The position numbers and the translations under genes are program-made. A stretch of 64,000 nucleotides of DNA from positions 14,577,877-14,641,876 of the forward strand of contig ML680053.1 in the NCBI GenBank assembly GCA_007922225.1, in the 5' to 3' direction. Position 1 is the stretch's first letter. The number at the start of each line of letters is the position of its first letter. Of the stretch, positions 39,501-51,500 are shown one piece after another. The notes under the pieces are model-generated. The model searched no databases, had not been told where the DNA came from, and worked only from the letters and a program-made list of their open reading frames with translations. The stretch comes from Emydura subglobosa. Its lineage: Eukaryota; Chordata; Testudines; Chelidae.

Positions 39501-42500
39501 AACATATGCTCAGGGCCAGATTTACACCTTATGTGCCCCTAGGCACAGCATCTTTAGCATCCCCCCCTACCGCCCATAGCTGACCTTTGTGTTTTCCATG
39601 CTGGAGGGGTGAAGAGGGGCTGGGGTGACCTGCTCAGCCAGCTCCCAGGCAGGGGAATATTCTCACTCCTGGGCTCTGGCTTCCAGCCTGGCCAGGGGGC
39701 AAGGCCTCAGGTGGAGGAGGAGGAGAATTAGGAGGCAGGGCCAAAGTTCCAGCACTCAGGCAGGGTTCCCAAATTGGTCGGGTCCCCTGGACACTGGCCC
39801 CATGGGGTCAGTATTCTGCCACTGTTCAGGAGAATGCCGGCCCTACGCACTTGCATACTGCACCTAACTGGAAATCCAGCCCTGCATATGCTGCCCCAGT
39901 TTAGCTAGGAGTATGGCTGGCATAACACTTTCTCACCTCACTTGGGCATTGGATGGGTCAGTTACTGTCTGTAAACCACACAGTGTCTTGTGGATGACAG
40001 AGTCTATAGAAATGTTAAGTATCAGTATCATGTTTATTATTAATTTGCTGTAATACGATTGTCTATTTTAGTGATGAAACCAGTGAACTCTAGTGAACCA
40101 TCCTTGTAAATGGCTCAATTGAAAACGGTTTCTAAGGCTCTAGACACATTTATTTATTCTGCGCAGAAGCCCTGAGATGTGTGGGCTGCTGCTATTTATG
40201 AGCAAGGTCTTTCTTTTAAAAAAGTTAGAAATGCTGCAATGATTTAGAATCTCTTTTAAAAGGCTTTCTCAAAGGACAGTTGCTGATATCTGAAAGTTAA
40301 GGTTAAGTTACGGACTGTAACTACTTCTTTGGTGGTGTCATCTGTTGGGATTGAACCCAGGACTCTAGATGTAAAAATACTTAGCTATACTCCTAGAACA
40401 AAAAGATCACCTCCATCAGGGCACAGGCAGTTGCAGATGTATAGTTTCTTATAAGGTCTGACCACTAGGAGAGACAAACTTTCACACTGCTATTAATGTG
40501 GGTCTCACACACACATGCCAAGATTCATATGCAACACCCCACCCCAAGTGACTCTGTTTCCATTTACCAGACAGCTACTAATGTAATCAGATTGCATTTT
40601 GTGTTGACAATTGTATTTATAGGCACCTGTTGTTGCTTTTGTTTTTATTTTCCCAGGCTATCAGTGTAGTTGCCTTTCTCAATTTACAGGAAGAAATTGT
40701 GAATCGGAGATCACAGCCTGCTTTCCAAATCCGTGTCGGAATGGAGGGTCATGTGACCCGATAGGCAATGCCTTCATCTGCAGTTGCAAAAGTGGATTGA
40801 CAGGAGTAACGTAAGTGAGCAACCAGTGAGAATTGTCATCTTTGAATCATTTTAATAAGGTGTGGGGGGGAGTTGCAGAGGGCATCTTGTACCCCAAAGC
40901 CTCCAGTTACCTAATAAAGTATAACCAAATCACCTGGCTTACCAAGAGGCCATATTAACATGAGCCAAGAAATCCTTGAGGCCAAGGTTTTCAGAAGTGA
41001 GTACTGAAAGCTAGCTTCTCACATTTTTATGTAGAGCTGGGTTTTCAGTGGAATGTGGGTACCTAACTCCTATAGGCTCCTGTGAAAATCCCATTAAGGC
41101 AGTGGAAGCTGCTGTGTGCTCATCAGTTTTGAAAATTGGCACCTACGTCTTAACTTAGAAGCCTAACTCAGTGCATCCATTTTTAAAAAATCTTGTCCTC
41201 AGGCAAATATCCATTGCAGAAATGGAAAAGTTCCCAACCAGCCCCTCAATTTGCTGCCCATCTTAGCTATCTCCTCTCCTGCTATAATTTCTCCAGCTTC
41301 ACTGCTTCCCAATTCCCCTCTGTTTTTAAGATTCCAGTTCTCATTTCTTCTGCTTTATCTAAATTTTGCTAATTCTATCTCCAGTCCTAAATAATTTTGT
41401 ATTCTGCCCATCACCCACTCTTTTTCCATATTAGTATACTTTTGATATCTCCTTTCCCCCTATTCTCTTCCATTTCCATTCCCTTTCTCTTCCCAAACCA
41501 TCTATATTAAATATTATAGAATTTAATAGCCAGTGCTAACCTTTTGATAGTTTATTTCAACTATTCTGTGGAACTGAACAGCAGGATATAATTTCGTATT
41601 GAATCTCATGGAATGGTCCAAAACACCTATAGAAAAGTTAGCATTTTTTATTACAGTCTATGAGCCTGATTCATTCCAGTTTTATACCGGTTTCACTCCA
41701 CTGATTTCAGTGGAGTTGCACCAGCATAAAACTTGGGAGTCATGCAATGATGAATCAGTCCTAAAAGCCTTTTCCTGAAGAGCAGGATTAATCAGTTCTT
41801 TTCTCCTATATGTTTTCTTGTCATTGACCTAAAAAGCAGCAGAACTTATTTCCATCTTTAGAAGATTTTAAATGTTGTAACATTTAATAATAATATGGAT
41901 AATAATATAATAATTTGCCAAGCACTGGCAGAGTGCAAAACACAATTGCTGCCTGTACAACCTAATAAATAATTGTAAGCGATGTTTTTTGCTAAGGTTT
42001 CTCCTGCGAGATCTATATCTATGTCTTGTTCTCTTAAGGTGCGAAGATGATGTCAATGAATGCGAAAGAGAGGAATGTGAAAATGGTGGCTCCTGTGTCA
42101 ACATATTTGGCTCGTTTCTATGTAACTGCACTCCTGGATATGTGGGGCAGTATTGTGGACTCAGGCCTGTTGTGGTGCCCAACATACAAGCTGGACATTC
42201 CTACGTTGGCAAAGAAGAGCTAATAGGAATAGCAGTTGTCCTTTTTGTCATCTTCGTGTTGATCGTCTTGTTTATAGTTTTCCGCAAGAAAGTATTCAGG
42301 AAAAATTACTCACGCAACAATATCACCCTCGTCCAGGACCCGGCGACTGCTGCTCTGCTCAATAAGAGCAACGGGATCCAGTTCAAGAACATAAGGAACA
42401 GTGGGGACGGTCGCAATATCTATCAAGAGGTAGGGCCACCACAAGTCCCTGTGAGGCCCATGGCCTACACCCCATGCTTCCAAAGTGACTCACGGAACAA

Positions 42501-45500
42501 TTTAGACAAGATAGTAGATGGACTTGGAGTTGAACATCAGGAGATGACAACGTTTCATCCAGAGTCTCCTCGGATACTAACAACCAGACGGGGTGTGGTG
42601 GTGTGCAGTGTGGCTCCCAATCTGCCAGCGGTGTCTCCCTGTCGATCTGACTGCGACTCCATCAGGAAGAGTACCTGGGACGCTGATCCTGAAAGTGAGT
42701 ATGATGTGTGGTGTTACTTTCCCTTTCTGACATGTTATAACACATGTTATAACAGCTCTTGTCAGAGTACAGCAGTTATATTAGCTCAAGGTTGGTAGAG
42801 TGAACCAGCATGTGCTGTATGCTTAACACTGTGTAAGTTGGACGGGGAACACTTAATGAACCTTGTTGACAGCAGCTAAGACTAATGTACTCACAATTGT
42901 TACATTTCACAGAGACAGTGATTCAGTTTAGTTTTGAAAGGATGTAATTAGGATGAGATTAGGTATACAAGTGCTCTATTTAGATACATCAAAATATGAC
43001 TAACCACCTACTTTTTATATTAGTTCAGAAAGTGTATTTAGGAAGACTGCTCTGAGGACTCCTCTCACGTGATGCAGTGCAAGTGTATTTCTATTGAAAA
43101 GGAAAATTTCAGGCCAGGTTTCCTGACTGTGAGCTCTCTTAGCTTGGGCAATCAGTCTTGCTAGGGGTATTTAGAAATAGACTAGACAAAGCACTTAAAA
43201 ATTAATGCAAGGAAATGAATTAATAAGTACTTTCTCTCTCTAATATTTATTATGCTCATCGGAAGAGTGTAGGTTGCTCTTATAACCACATTTTTGATCC
43301 ATTACTTTCTCATCTCTGCTAAATGTTAAAATCTCATACAATCTGTTATCTTCATATTTAAACCATTTGTGCTCAGAGCTTTTCTTCCCTTTTCACTGAT
43401 AACAAAGCACATCTTCAAATTCTATCCAGTCTATCCAGACATGGGGACATGATATATGTTATCACATCAGGATTTAGTGGTTTCCAAGGGCCATAAATTA
43501 GGCCATATGTCCCTTTGCCTTTATCGCAAGGCAATGCTTGGTAAGACTCTTTGTATCAGGGCATGGGTCCTCAAAAATTTCGTTTTTTTGCTTATCTTTT
43601 TTTTTCTTAGTAATCTCATGCCTCTTTTATTCTCTTGCTTTTTGACACCCCTTGTTGTCTAGATTAAACTAAAACTTCCAAATGAAGGAGTCCATACTTC
43701 AATCTCTACTTTAATATGGGAAATTTCATTCTGGAAATTATTAATTGAGAGCAAAGGGACAAGTTCAGAACTATCTTACACTTGTGTTGTAACACTTTTT
43801 ACTTCAATTGGATGGTGTAGATGAGGTCAGAATTTTGGCCCAATATAGTTCTAGCATTGCGAAGTACAAGAATAACCTTTATTTACTGGGGATGTAATTC
43901 TCAAACTTTCTGATACTGTTTTAATTTTTGAGTTGCCTCTTACATTGCAGACAACAGTATGTGCCAGATATAGGTATGTTTTTCTTACCTGTAAACATGG
44001 TTCATTGATCGAAAGAAGATTACAGACCTAAATATCCTTATTACAGAATGTAATTGTGCTGCGTCTTATAATGGCTGGAAAGATAGTTGTTTGAGTCTCT
44101 ATATTTGTCTGTGCTTTATTACATGTCTTATGTGGTGTGTTTTTACCTTTATGTGGAGGAGAGAGGATATATATCATAGATGGCAGTTAAATTAAATACC
44201 TTTCGGAACTGTTCAGATTTAGGAGAAATTGTCAAGTGCTTGAATATCCTGGGAGGAAAGGCACTGAAAGTGCAAAGTATAATCACTGCTACTATTCACC
44301 AATGGCAGAGCAAGTAGAGTCTAATTCAGAGCCCACTGAAGTCAACAGAAAGACTCACGTTAACTTCAGTGGGCTTTGGAGCTGGCCCTGAATGAAATTC
44401 TGCCCCATGATAGTGAACAGTAAATATCAGTGTGTCTATGATCTAATATATAAGATGTTTATAACACCATTTCAAATAATAATTTTAATTGTTACTGATC
44501 CCACACAGCATTCAAATGGGAAAATTTAAAACAGCTGTTGTTTTATTGCCTATATTGTCATTAGCCATTTCAAACTTGTTTTCTATTGGTCAAGTGTTTC
44601 AAAGGCATAATTCAAATCTCTTGCTTGACTGTCCTCTTGACCAATAGATTAGGTCATTTACTACAGTTGACATAAATTATTTTATTCCATCCTAAGCAAG
44701 ATGGAACTACTTGTTTGCAACATTTAACTCACTCTGCAGTGGTATAAGTAGACATATGTGCATATTTACACAGTACCGCTTTGTTTTATGTTTTGCTATC
44801 AATGAAGGTAAAGAGGTTGATGACGCTGAAGAGGTGACCTGTTTCGCAGGAAGTAATAAAGGCAGCAACTCTGAAGTTCAGTCCCTCAACTCCTTCCAGT
44901 CAGACTCAGGTGATGATAATGGTAAGAAAGACTACAGCACTATTATATTGGGGACAAGTGGGCAGTGAAGGTTGCCACCACTTTTAGTTGTTTCCATGTC
45001 TTGTAAACCCAGCCACAGCCATTATAGAGAGAGGGTTGGAATCTGGAAGAAAATCTAGTGCAGTCTGAGAACAGGACTGGGAGCACAGCTCCTGGGTTCT
45101 AATCCTGTCTTTATGAGTCTTTTTTCAATTAAAGGCAAGATCATTAAAATTTTGGTGCCCTGAACTGTCATATGGGGGACCCAGCTTTACAATGAACCCA
45201 AAGGTCCAGGGCACAAGGAGGGTAATGGACCTGGATATAGAATTTCTACCACTCAAAAGCAGCAGCATCTTTCAGCCCTGGAGCAATATGTTTTTTCCTG
45301 TCTCATGAGTCAGTTCAAAGGGAAATCATATAAGGTTTGCAAAGTCTCATTTAGGATTCCCAACAAAAATCTCCACTACCATTCAGTGGAGTCTTTAGGG
45401 ACTGTCATCCTAGTAATCACAGCTGGGTGAATAATCAATACCATTATATCCCAGCTCAGAGAAAGTTAGTTGCTTGCTCTCATGCCTTTGATTATTACCT

Positions 45501-48500
45501 TGGTTGTTGATGTAGAGTTACAATAGAACCTCAGAATTACGATCATCATCAGAGTTACGAACTGACCAGTCAACCACACACTCCATTTGGAATCGGAATT
45601 ACACAATCAGGCAGCAGCAGAGACCAAAAATAGAAAAGCAAATACACTGCAGTATTATGTTAAATGTAAAATACTAAAAAAGCAAAGAGAAAGTTTAAAA
45701 AAAAAACAGATTTGACAAGGTAAGGAAACTGTTTCCGTGCTTCTTTCATTTAATTTAGGATGGCTAAAAGCAGCATTTTTCTTCTGTATAGTAAAGTTTC
45801 ACAGCTTTATTATGTCAATGTTCAGTCGTAAACTTTCAAAAGAACAACCATAACATTTTTGTTCAGAGTTACGAACATTTCAGAGTTCCAAACAACCTCC
45901 ATTCCCGAGGTGTTCGGAACTCTGAGGTTCTACTGTGTAGATGGGGTGAATATAAGGTGCCTAAAATTAAGCAGCCAATCAAACCTCTATTCATAAGGGC
46001 TGCATATGTTGAGCAGTGGTCTGAAAAAAGGTTAGATGCTCCTACCATGAAAGGACGGTGCACATAGTAGATGCCTTATTCAGATACATCAGCAACGTTT
46101 TCACAAAGAAATTGTTCTTAGAATCCTGAACAATCAATTAATGAATCATTCGGCAATTTAGTTCCCCAGTCATCTTGTGCAGCTCTTCCTTAAGTACTCT
46201 TAAATATTACAAAAAAGCACTTAAAAAGTGAAATGCACTCACAGCCACTTTTGATTAAGCTGTGGCCTTTTTTCTACAAACAGCACAGCAATTATTTTTG
46301 TTGAGCTTGTGAGTGCTTTTCCTGGGGGAAAAACTATCTTGTCATCAGATCACACACGTTCTTCTTCAAGTGATGGTGCTATTATATTTCATTGAGGGTT
46401 ATGCATGCACACCATGTGCCCAAGGACAGAGAATTTGAAAGCAGTGGCCGTTGGTTTGCACACATGTGTCATGGCTTACCTTGTGCTTCCAACCCAGGGG
46501 ATAAAGGGTAGGGTGGACTGACCATCTCTCCAGTTTCTTCTCATTGCTGCATGGTCCAGGTGGGAAACTTTAGTGTCTACAGCTTCAGCTTCCTTCTAAA
46601 AAATAAGAATCATCTAGTTTATAAATAGTTTAACAGTTCTAATAGTTTTTAATAGTTATCATAGTTTTTACTTTTTAGCATTAGATTAGTCCCCTGGGTG
46701 ACCTCCCCCACCCATACCATTTGGGTGCGGGACTATGCCCAGGATTTCAGGCTTCAAACTCCGTGCTTCCTGCTTGTGATTCTTCTCAGTCAGTGATGAC
46801 CACCAGCACTGCCTGTACCGCCTGGGGGAAGCTCACATTGCAGCGAGGTGCAATATCTGCCGTTTGTTCCCCAGCCATACCCGAGAAGGGCAGGAACTTC
46901 GTCTCCACAAATACCTCATGGAGAAGGCCATGAGACCCAGTTGGACCCAGTCCTGGGAACCCCCAGTTCCCACCCTTACATCTATCCCACAGACCCTATG
47001 GTGCAGTCTTCTCTGGAAGCTAGGAAGCACTCTGATAAGCATGAGACTAAGTCTTCCGCTAAGTCCATTTGAAAGAAGTTGGAGTCAGCTGTAAGCAAGC
47101 CTACAAGCTTGGCCCAAGAGGACTGAGTACATCCTAAATCTCAGAGGGATAACAAGAAAGTCCATAAGCCTTGGGCTCCATTGGTACTAGACCGTGTTCC
47201 ATCGGTATTGTCATCACCGGCTCCTCCCAAACCTCAGGATCCATCAGCACGGACGAAGTCTGATCTCTGCCCTCCTCACCGGGTCCGATGGCCCAGACAA
47301 GCAGAACCCTGCTCACAGCGGGAAGAGCTGAATTTGTTGCCCCCGTCCAGGACGTTTTTGCTTCCCTGGATCCAGAATCCCCTCCTCCATTGGGCCCCTC
47401 CACTTCCAGGGAGATAATATCACCTCCAAAAGAATTGCTTGCTGGTAGGAGCTTATCACCCGGCCCATACACAGAATATATCTCCCTTCCAATGGCACTG
47501 ACAGTACTGTCACTGGATCTAGAATCAGCTTTCCCTTCATCAGGAGATTCTGAGTCGTCTGGTGAACCACCCTTCCCTTACCCTACATATCGTCCACCAT
47601 CCAAAAGACCCGTGCAGGTTTGGGACCAACTTCTGCCTCATCTACCTTGGAGGTGCTTGTACTTGAGACCATGGAGGCCTCTGCAACCACGTCTTGACCC
47701 CCTCCTACTGGCTGTACTGCAGGCTTTGAGACCAGTACTCTCTGCAGGGTCGAGCTGATCTGTCAGAGTCACCATTTGCCTCCCCTCCATTGGGACACTC
47801 AGACCTGCCCCTGAGTCTGACAGAGGAAAAGGAAACATTAGGCTTCAGATCCAGATGCTCTGATGGAATGAGAAAGACTTTCATCATCATCCCTGGATGA
47901 AATGGTGACTTGACTTCTACATCCCCTTCCCCACTCTCCAGAGCCTTCTCCACAGAGTTGTTGGAGAGCTTCAGTTTCCCCTCGAGGAGATCCAAGACTC
48001 CCAGCACAAATTCTTGGACAACCTACATGCTTCCAGACCCAATAGAATAGCTCTTCCCATTAATGAAGAGCCAGGTTCGGCACACCCTGCTGCCTGTGCT
48101 GATACCTCAGAGGGGCGGCGAAGCATTATTACATGCCTGCCAACAGTGAGAAATTGTTTTCTCACCCTGCTCCCAATTCACTGGTGGTCCATGCCGCTTC
48201 TGAAAGGGTTAAACAGCAAGATCCCAAGTGTACTCCTGCTGACAAAAAGAGCAAATGCCTGGATCCGCTGGCAAGAATGGTCTTATTCTCATCATCCAGC
48301 CTCCTGTTCCAGATAGCCAGTTACCAGGTGCTACTGCCTAAGTACGATTTCCTGAACTATCCCACGTTTGTGAAGTTTACTTACAACCTTCCACAACAGG
48401 ACAAAGCTCGTTTTCCACATCTGATAGATGAAAGCAAACGGATAGCCAGAGCTGCCTTCCAATCTGCAGTCGATGCTGCTGATACCTCCTCTAGACCTAT

Positions 48501-51500
48501 GGCTACTGCCATTGTCATGTGCACAGAGTGTCGTGGCTCCATGCGTCAAGGTTCCCTAGGGAGGTCCAGGATACCATTGAGGGCCTCCCCTTTGATGAAT
48601 CACACCTCTTCAACCAGAAGAGTCCCTTCATACCCTGAAGGATTCCAGGGTTACCCTCTGCTCACTGGGGACATCTGTAAAGCAGCACTGTGGGGCTCCA
48701 TTCACACATTTGTAAGACATTATGCCCTGGTGCGGGACTCTTCTGCTGCTGCCTCCTTTGGGACAGCGGTACGTCACTCCGCCCTACCAGCTACATCCTC
48801 ACATCCTGCTATGTAGGTACTGCTTGTCAGTCACCCACCGTGCAATAAAATAGGGTCTGTCACTCGAAGAAGACGAAGATGAAGAGGTTACTTACCGGTA
48901 ACTGGAGGGTCTTCAAGATATGTGTTCCCTCTTTGTATTCCACTACCTACCCTTCATCCCCTCTGCTCCGGATCTTATCTGATTTGTGCTAGAGAAGCAA
49001 CTGGAGAGGTGGTTGGTCCAGCCCACCCTTTATCCCCTCTGGTGAAGGCATGAGGTGAGCCAGGGTGCATGCATGGACCAACGGACACTGCTTTCAAATT
49101 CTCTGGCTCTGGGTACATATCCATAATCCACAGAAGAATACATATAGACACCACACATCCCAAAGAATCTCCAGTTAGTGGTATTACCCTCCTCTTATTC
49201 ACTTGACTCACAGTCTTTTCAGTCAGTTGGCATCATTACACCTATGCCTTAAAAATAGACATTTCAGACATTTTGGCCTTTTTTGTGGCACTCATGCCCA
49301 TAGTGTCAGAGCATCTCCCACATAGGAATGAATCTGTCCTTTCTGCTCCCTTGTAAAAGGTATTATTCCTACTTTTCAGAGGAGGAAACTGAGGGACAGG
49401 AAGATTAAACATCACCAATAAAGCCTGGCATAGCCTGGAACAAATCTGTTAATCTATGATCTCCTGAGTCTCAGCACAATAGTTTAACAAAAATCACCCT
49501 TCCTCGTTGCATTTTAAAACATCCAGAGTTTTCAAACCCAAAAGTATTAACACAGTAAAAAGCTTAGAATATGTGTTCTTGGTGATAAAAAGTAAACCGT
49601 CCCAATCATATCTTTTACCAGTGTTCGGTTGAAGTTCTCTTCTTGGATCAATACCCCATGTGGAATGAGTACAGAGTATATAATTGATCCCTGCACCATG
49701 GAATGAGGGGAGAATTTTACTCATTCTTTTACCGACAGGGTGGCAATTTGGCTGTCTGTTTAATTCATAGGTTACAAAAAAGGCTGACTGTAGTTGGACA
49801 GTAGCTACCAAACAAGTGACTGTTTTTGCTTTTTCTTTATAGCTGAATAAATTGAACACATTCAGATTTTCTTGTCCAATTGATTATTTTTTTCTCCCCT
49901 CTCAAAATAGGTAAAAGAAAAAAATGCAAATGTTTAAATTTAAAACAGAGAAAAGCAAAGACTCAGTTTCCTTGCAGTTTAAGGCCAAGTTTCCATGCAG
50001 TTCATGACCAAATTTTCAAAACTGGCTATCTCATCCTACATTATTTGATGCACTTCTGTAATTTACCTTTTACGCCAACCAAATTCTAACGAATGTAAGT
50101 GCAGGCTTTTCAGGTACCTGATCCTTTAAGTCAAAGGCAAAACTCCGACTGGGAGTTGGATTGGACCCTTTGTATCTGCACAAACTTTGTGGAAGCAGTA
50201 TTTAAAATATGTCCCTTAAAGATAAGAATTCTAGTTCAGTATCTAATGTTATCGAGGTTCAGAGAGCTTCAGAGAGAATAGAAAGGCCTTTTAAGTCATC
50301 CAAGTCATCCCGCAGAAGTCAGTGCAGGGTAGCATGCAGAGACGACTTATACCTCCTGATAGTGGGGGGCATAACGTAAAGAGGGGGTCATGTAATCAAC
50401 CCACGTGTCGCCTCTGGGAGGAATCTTCCAGCACCATAACTCTGGGCCAGGGTAGCCAATCTCACCAGCTCCTGTGGGGCTGGGGCCACAGGAGCAGGGA
50501 GCATGTGCCTGTGGGCCAGCTCCAGCCCGGGGAGACTCACAGCAATAGTGTCTCCACAGAGCTCCGGAGCCCTCACCGACACCTCAGCGGGGAAGGGGCA
50601 GGGTGCAGGAAATGCCCCTAACTCGGGCTGAGCTGAGCCCAGGGAATTTGCTCCCGGCCCCTTCCCTAGTGACCCTCCACCCTGCACCCAATCCAGGGCC
50701 TCTGCACTCTTCCCAGCACAGTTATGTGCGGGGGGCCTCTGTCCTCTCACTGTACCTCCCCCCCCCGGTATGTTTCTGGCTCACTCAGCCCTGTCCCTGG
50801 TAGCTGTTCCCAGGCAGAGAGTGGATGGGGTGGGACCATGCTGCTTCTTACGCTGGGTGAGGGTAGCTGCTCAGGGTCACTGCCTCTATGCCTGCAAGAG
50901 CCCAGCTGGGAAGGTGGCGGCAGCCTGCCACCTCCGTTCCCCACCCAGGCCTTGCTGCTGGAGCCGAGGGACTAGTGAACTGGAGCTCCCCCTCATCCTC
51001 CGCACATTTCTGGCTCGCTCTGCTCCTGCCCCAGGGTGGAGGGAGCGGAGCACCGCCTCCCCAGCCAAGCTGTCACTGTTCAGAGGCAGTGACCCTGAGT
51101 GGAGCCAGCCGGTGTGAGAACTGGCTCCGTACCACCCCCTCTGTGCCCTGTCCAGGCCCAGCTGCCTGGGAGAGAGGAGCTGAGTGAGCCAGAAATGTGT
51201 CGGGATTGGAGGGACAGCAGAAGGACAGAACTATCCTTTCCCCCCATGTCCCCACTGGCAGGCCATGCAAGAGCTCAGCGCTTGCAGAAATCGGGAGAGC
51301 CCTGTGACCCTGCGTTTCCCACCCCACACACACTCCCCGACGCATCCGCTCTGGTAGCGTGTTCTGTTTTTTGTGATTTTTCAGTTTTTTATTGTGTACG
51401 TTTACTGTGATTAGTTTTTTTAAGGTGACTTTTACTCGCTTTGAATGTGTTTAAATTGCTTGTCTCGGTTTCTCGTGCTCAGAGTAATTAGCATTAATTT

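Larger units (their letters stand above)
29718..40656 (+). other. FAT3 long intron (10.9 kb)
   Basis: It divides EGF2. It holds a foldback (29853-29968), a local direct repeat (32820-32929 and 33320-33444), composite repeat copy B with nested inserts (33222-35496), a CR1 tail (33650-33950), two hAT-like MITEs (36850-37130 and 39511-39884) and a TTG run (38383-38408). 30000-32800, 35500-36840 and 37140-39500 appear unique. Open frames in these stretches are short and unrecognised. Confidence 0.75.
46356..49180 (+). mobile_element. DIRS-type retroelement, internally deleted, non-autonomous
   Basis: Terminal regions are inverted: 46425-46455 pairs with 49077-49107 and 46501-46541 pairs with 48993-49033, the latter with words such as ATAAAGGGTAGGGTGGACTG against its complement. 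Between them lie a degraded gag with a zinc-knuckle-like N-terminus and the C-terminal end of a tyrosine recombinase. No reverse transcriptase, RNase H or recombinase core is seen. Inverted termini, gag of this type and a tyrosine recombinase rather than a DDE integrase identify DIRS. Its + orientation matches FAT3. Exact outer boundaries are approximate. Confidence 0.78.

Noticed and set aside
40350..40400. GGGATTGAACCCAGGACTCT resembles an antisense tRNA B box or T loop.
   Set aside because: No cloverleaf, A box or acceptor stem at the right distance; most likely part of a tRNA-derived SINE remnant.
47288..47758. A 156-codon proline-rich frame considered as a host gene.
   Set aside because: It lies between DIRS inverted termini, is frameshifted relative to gag pieces on both sides, and follows the low-complexity middle of DIRS gag.
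50330..51370. GC-rich block considered as a CpG-island promoter for a short FAT3 transcript.
   Set aside because: CpG dinucleotides are not dense, there is no core promoter or first-exon candidate with a good donor in frame, and the long inverted repeat points to a mobile element.
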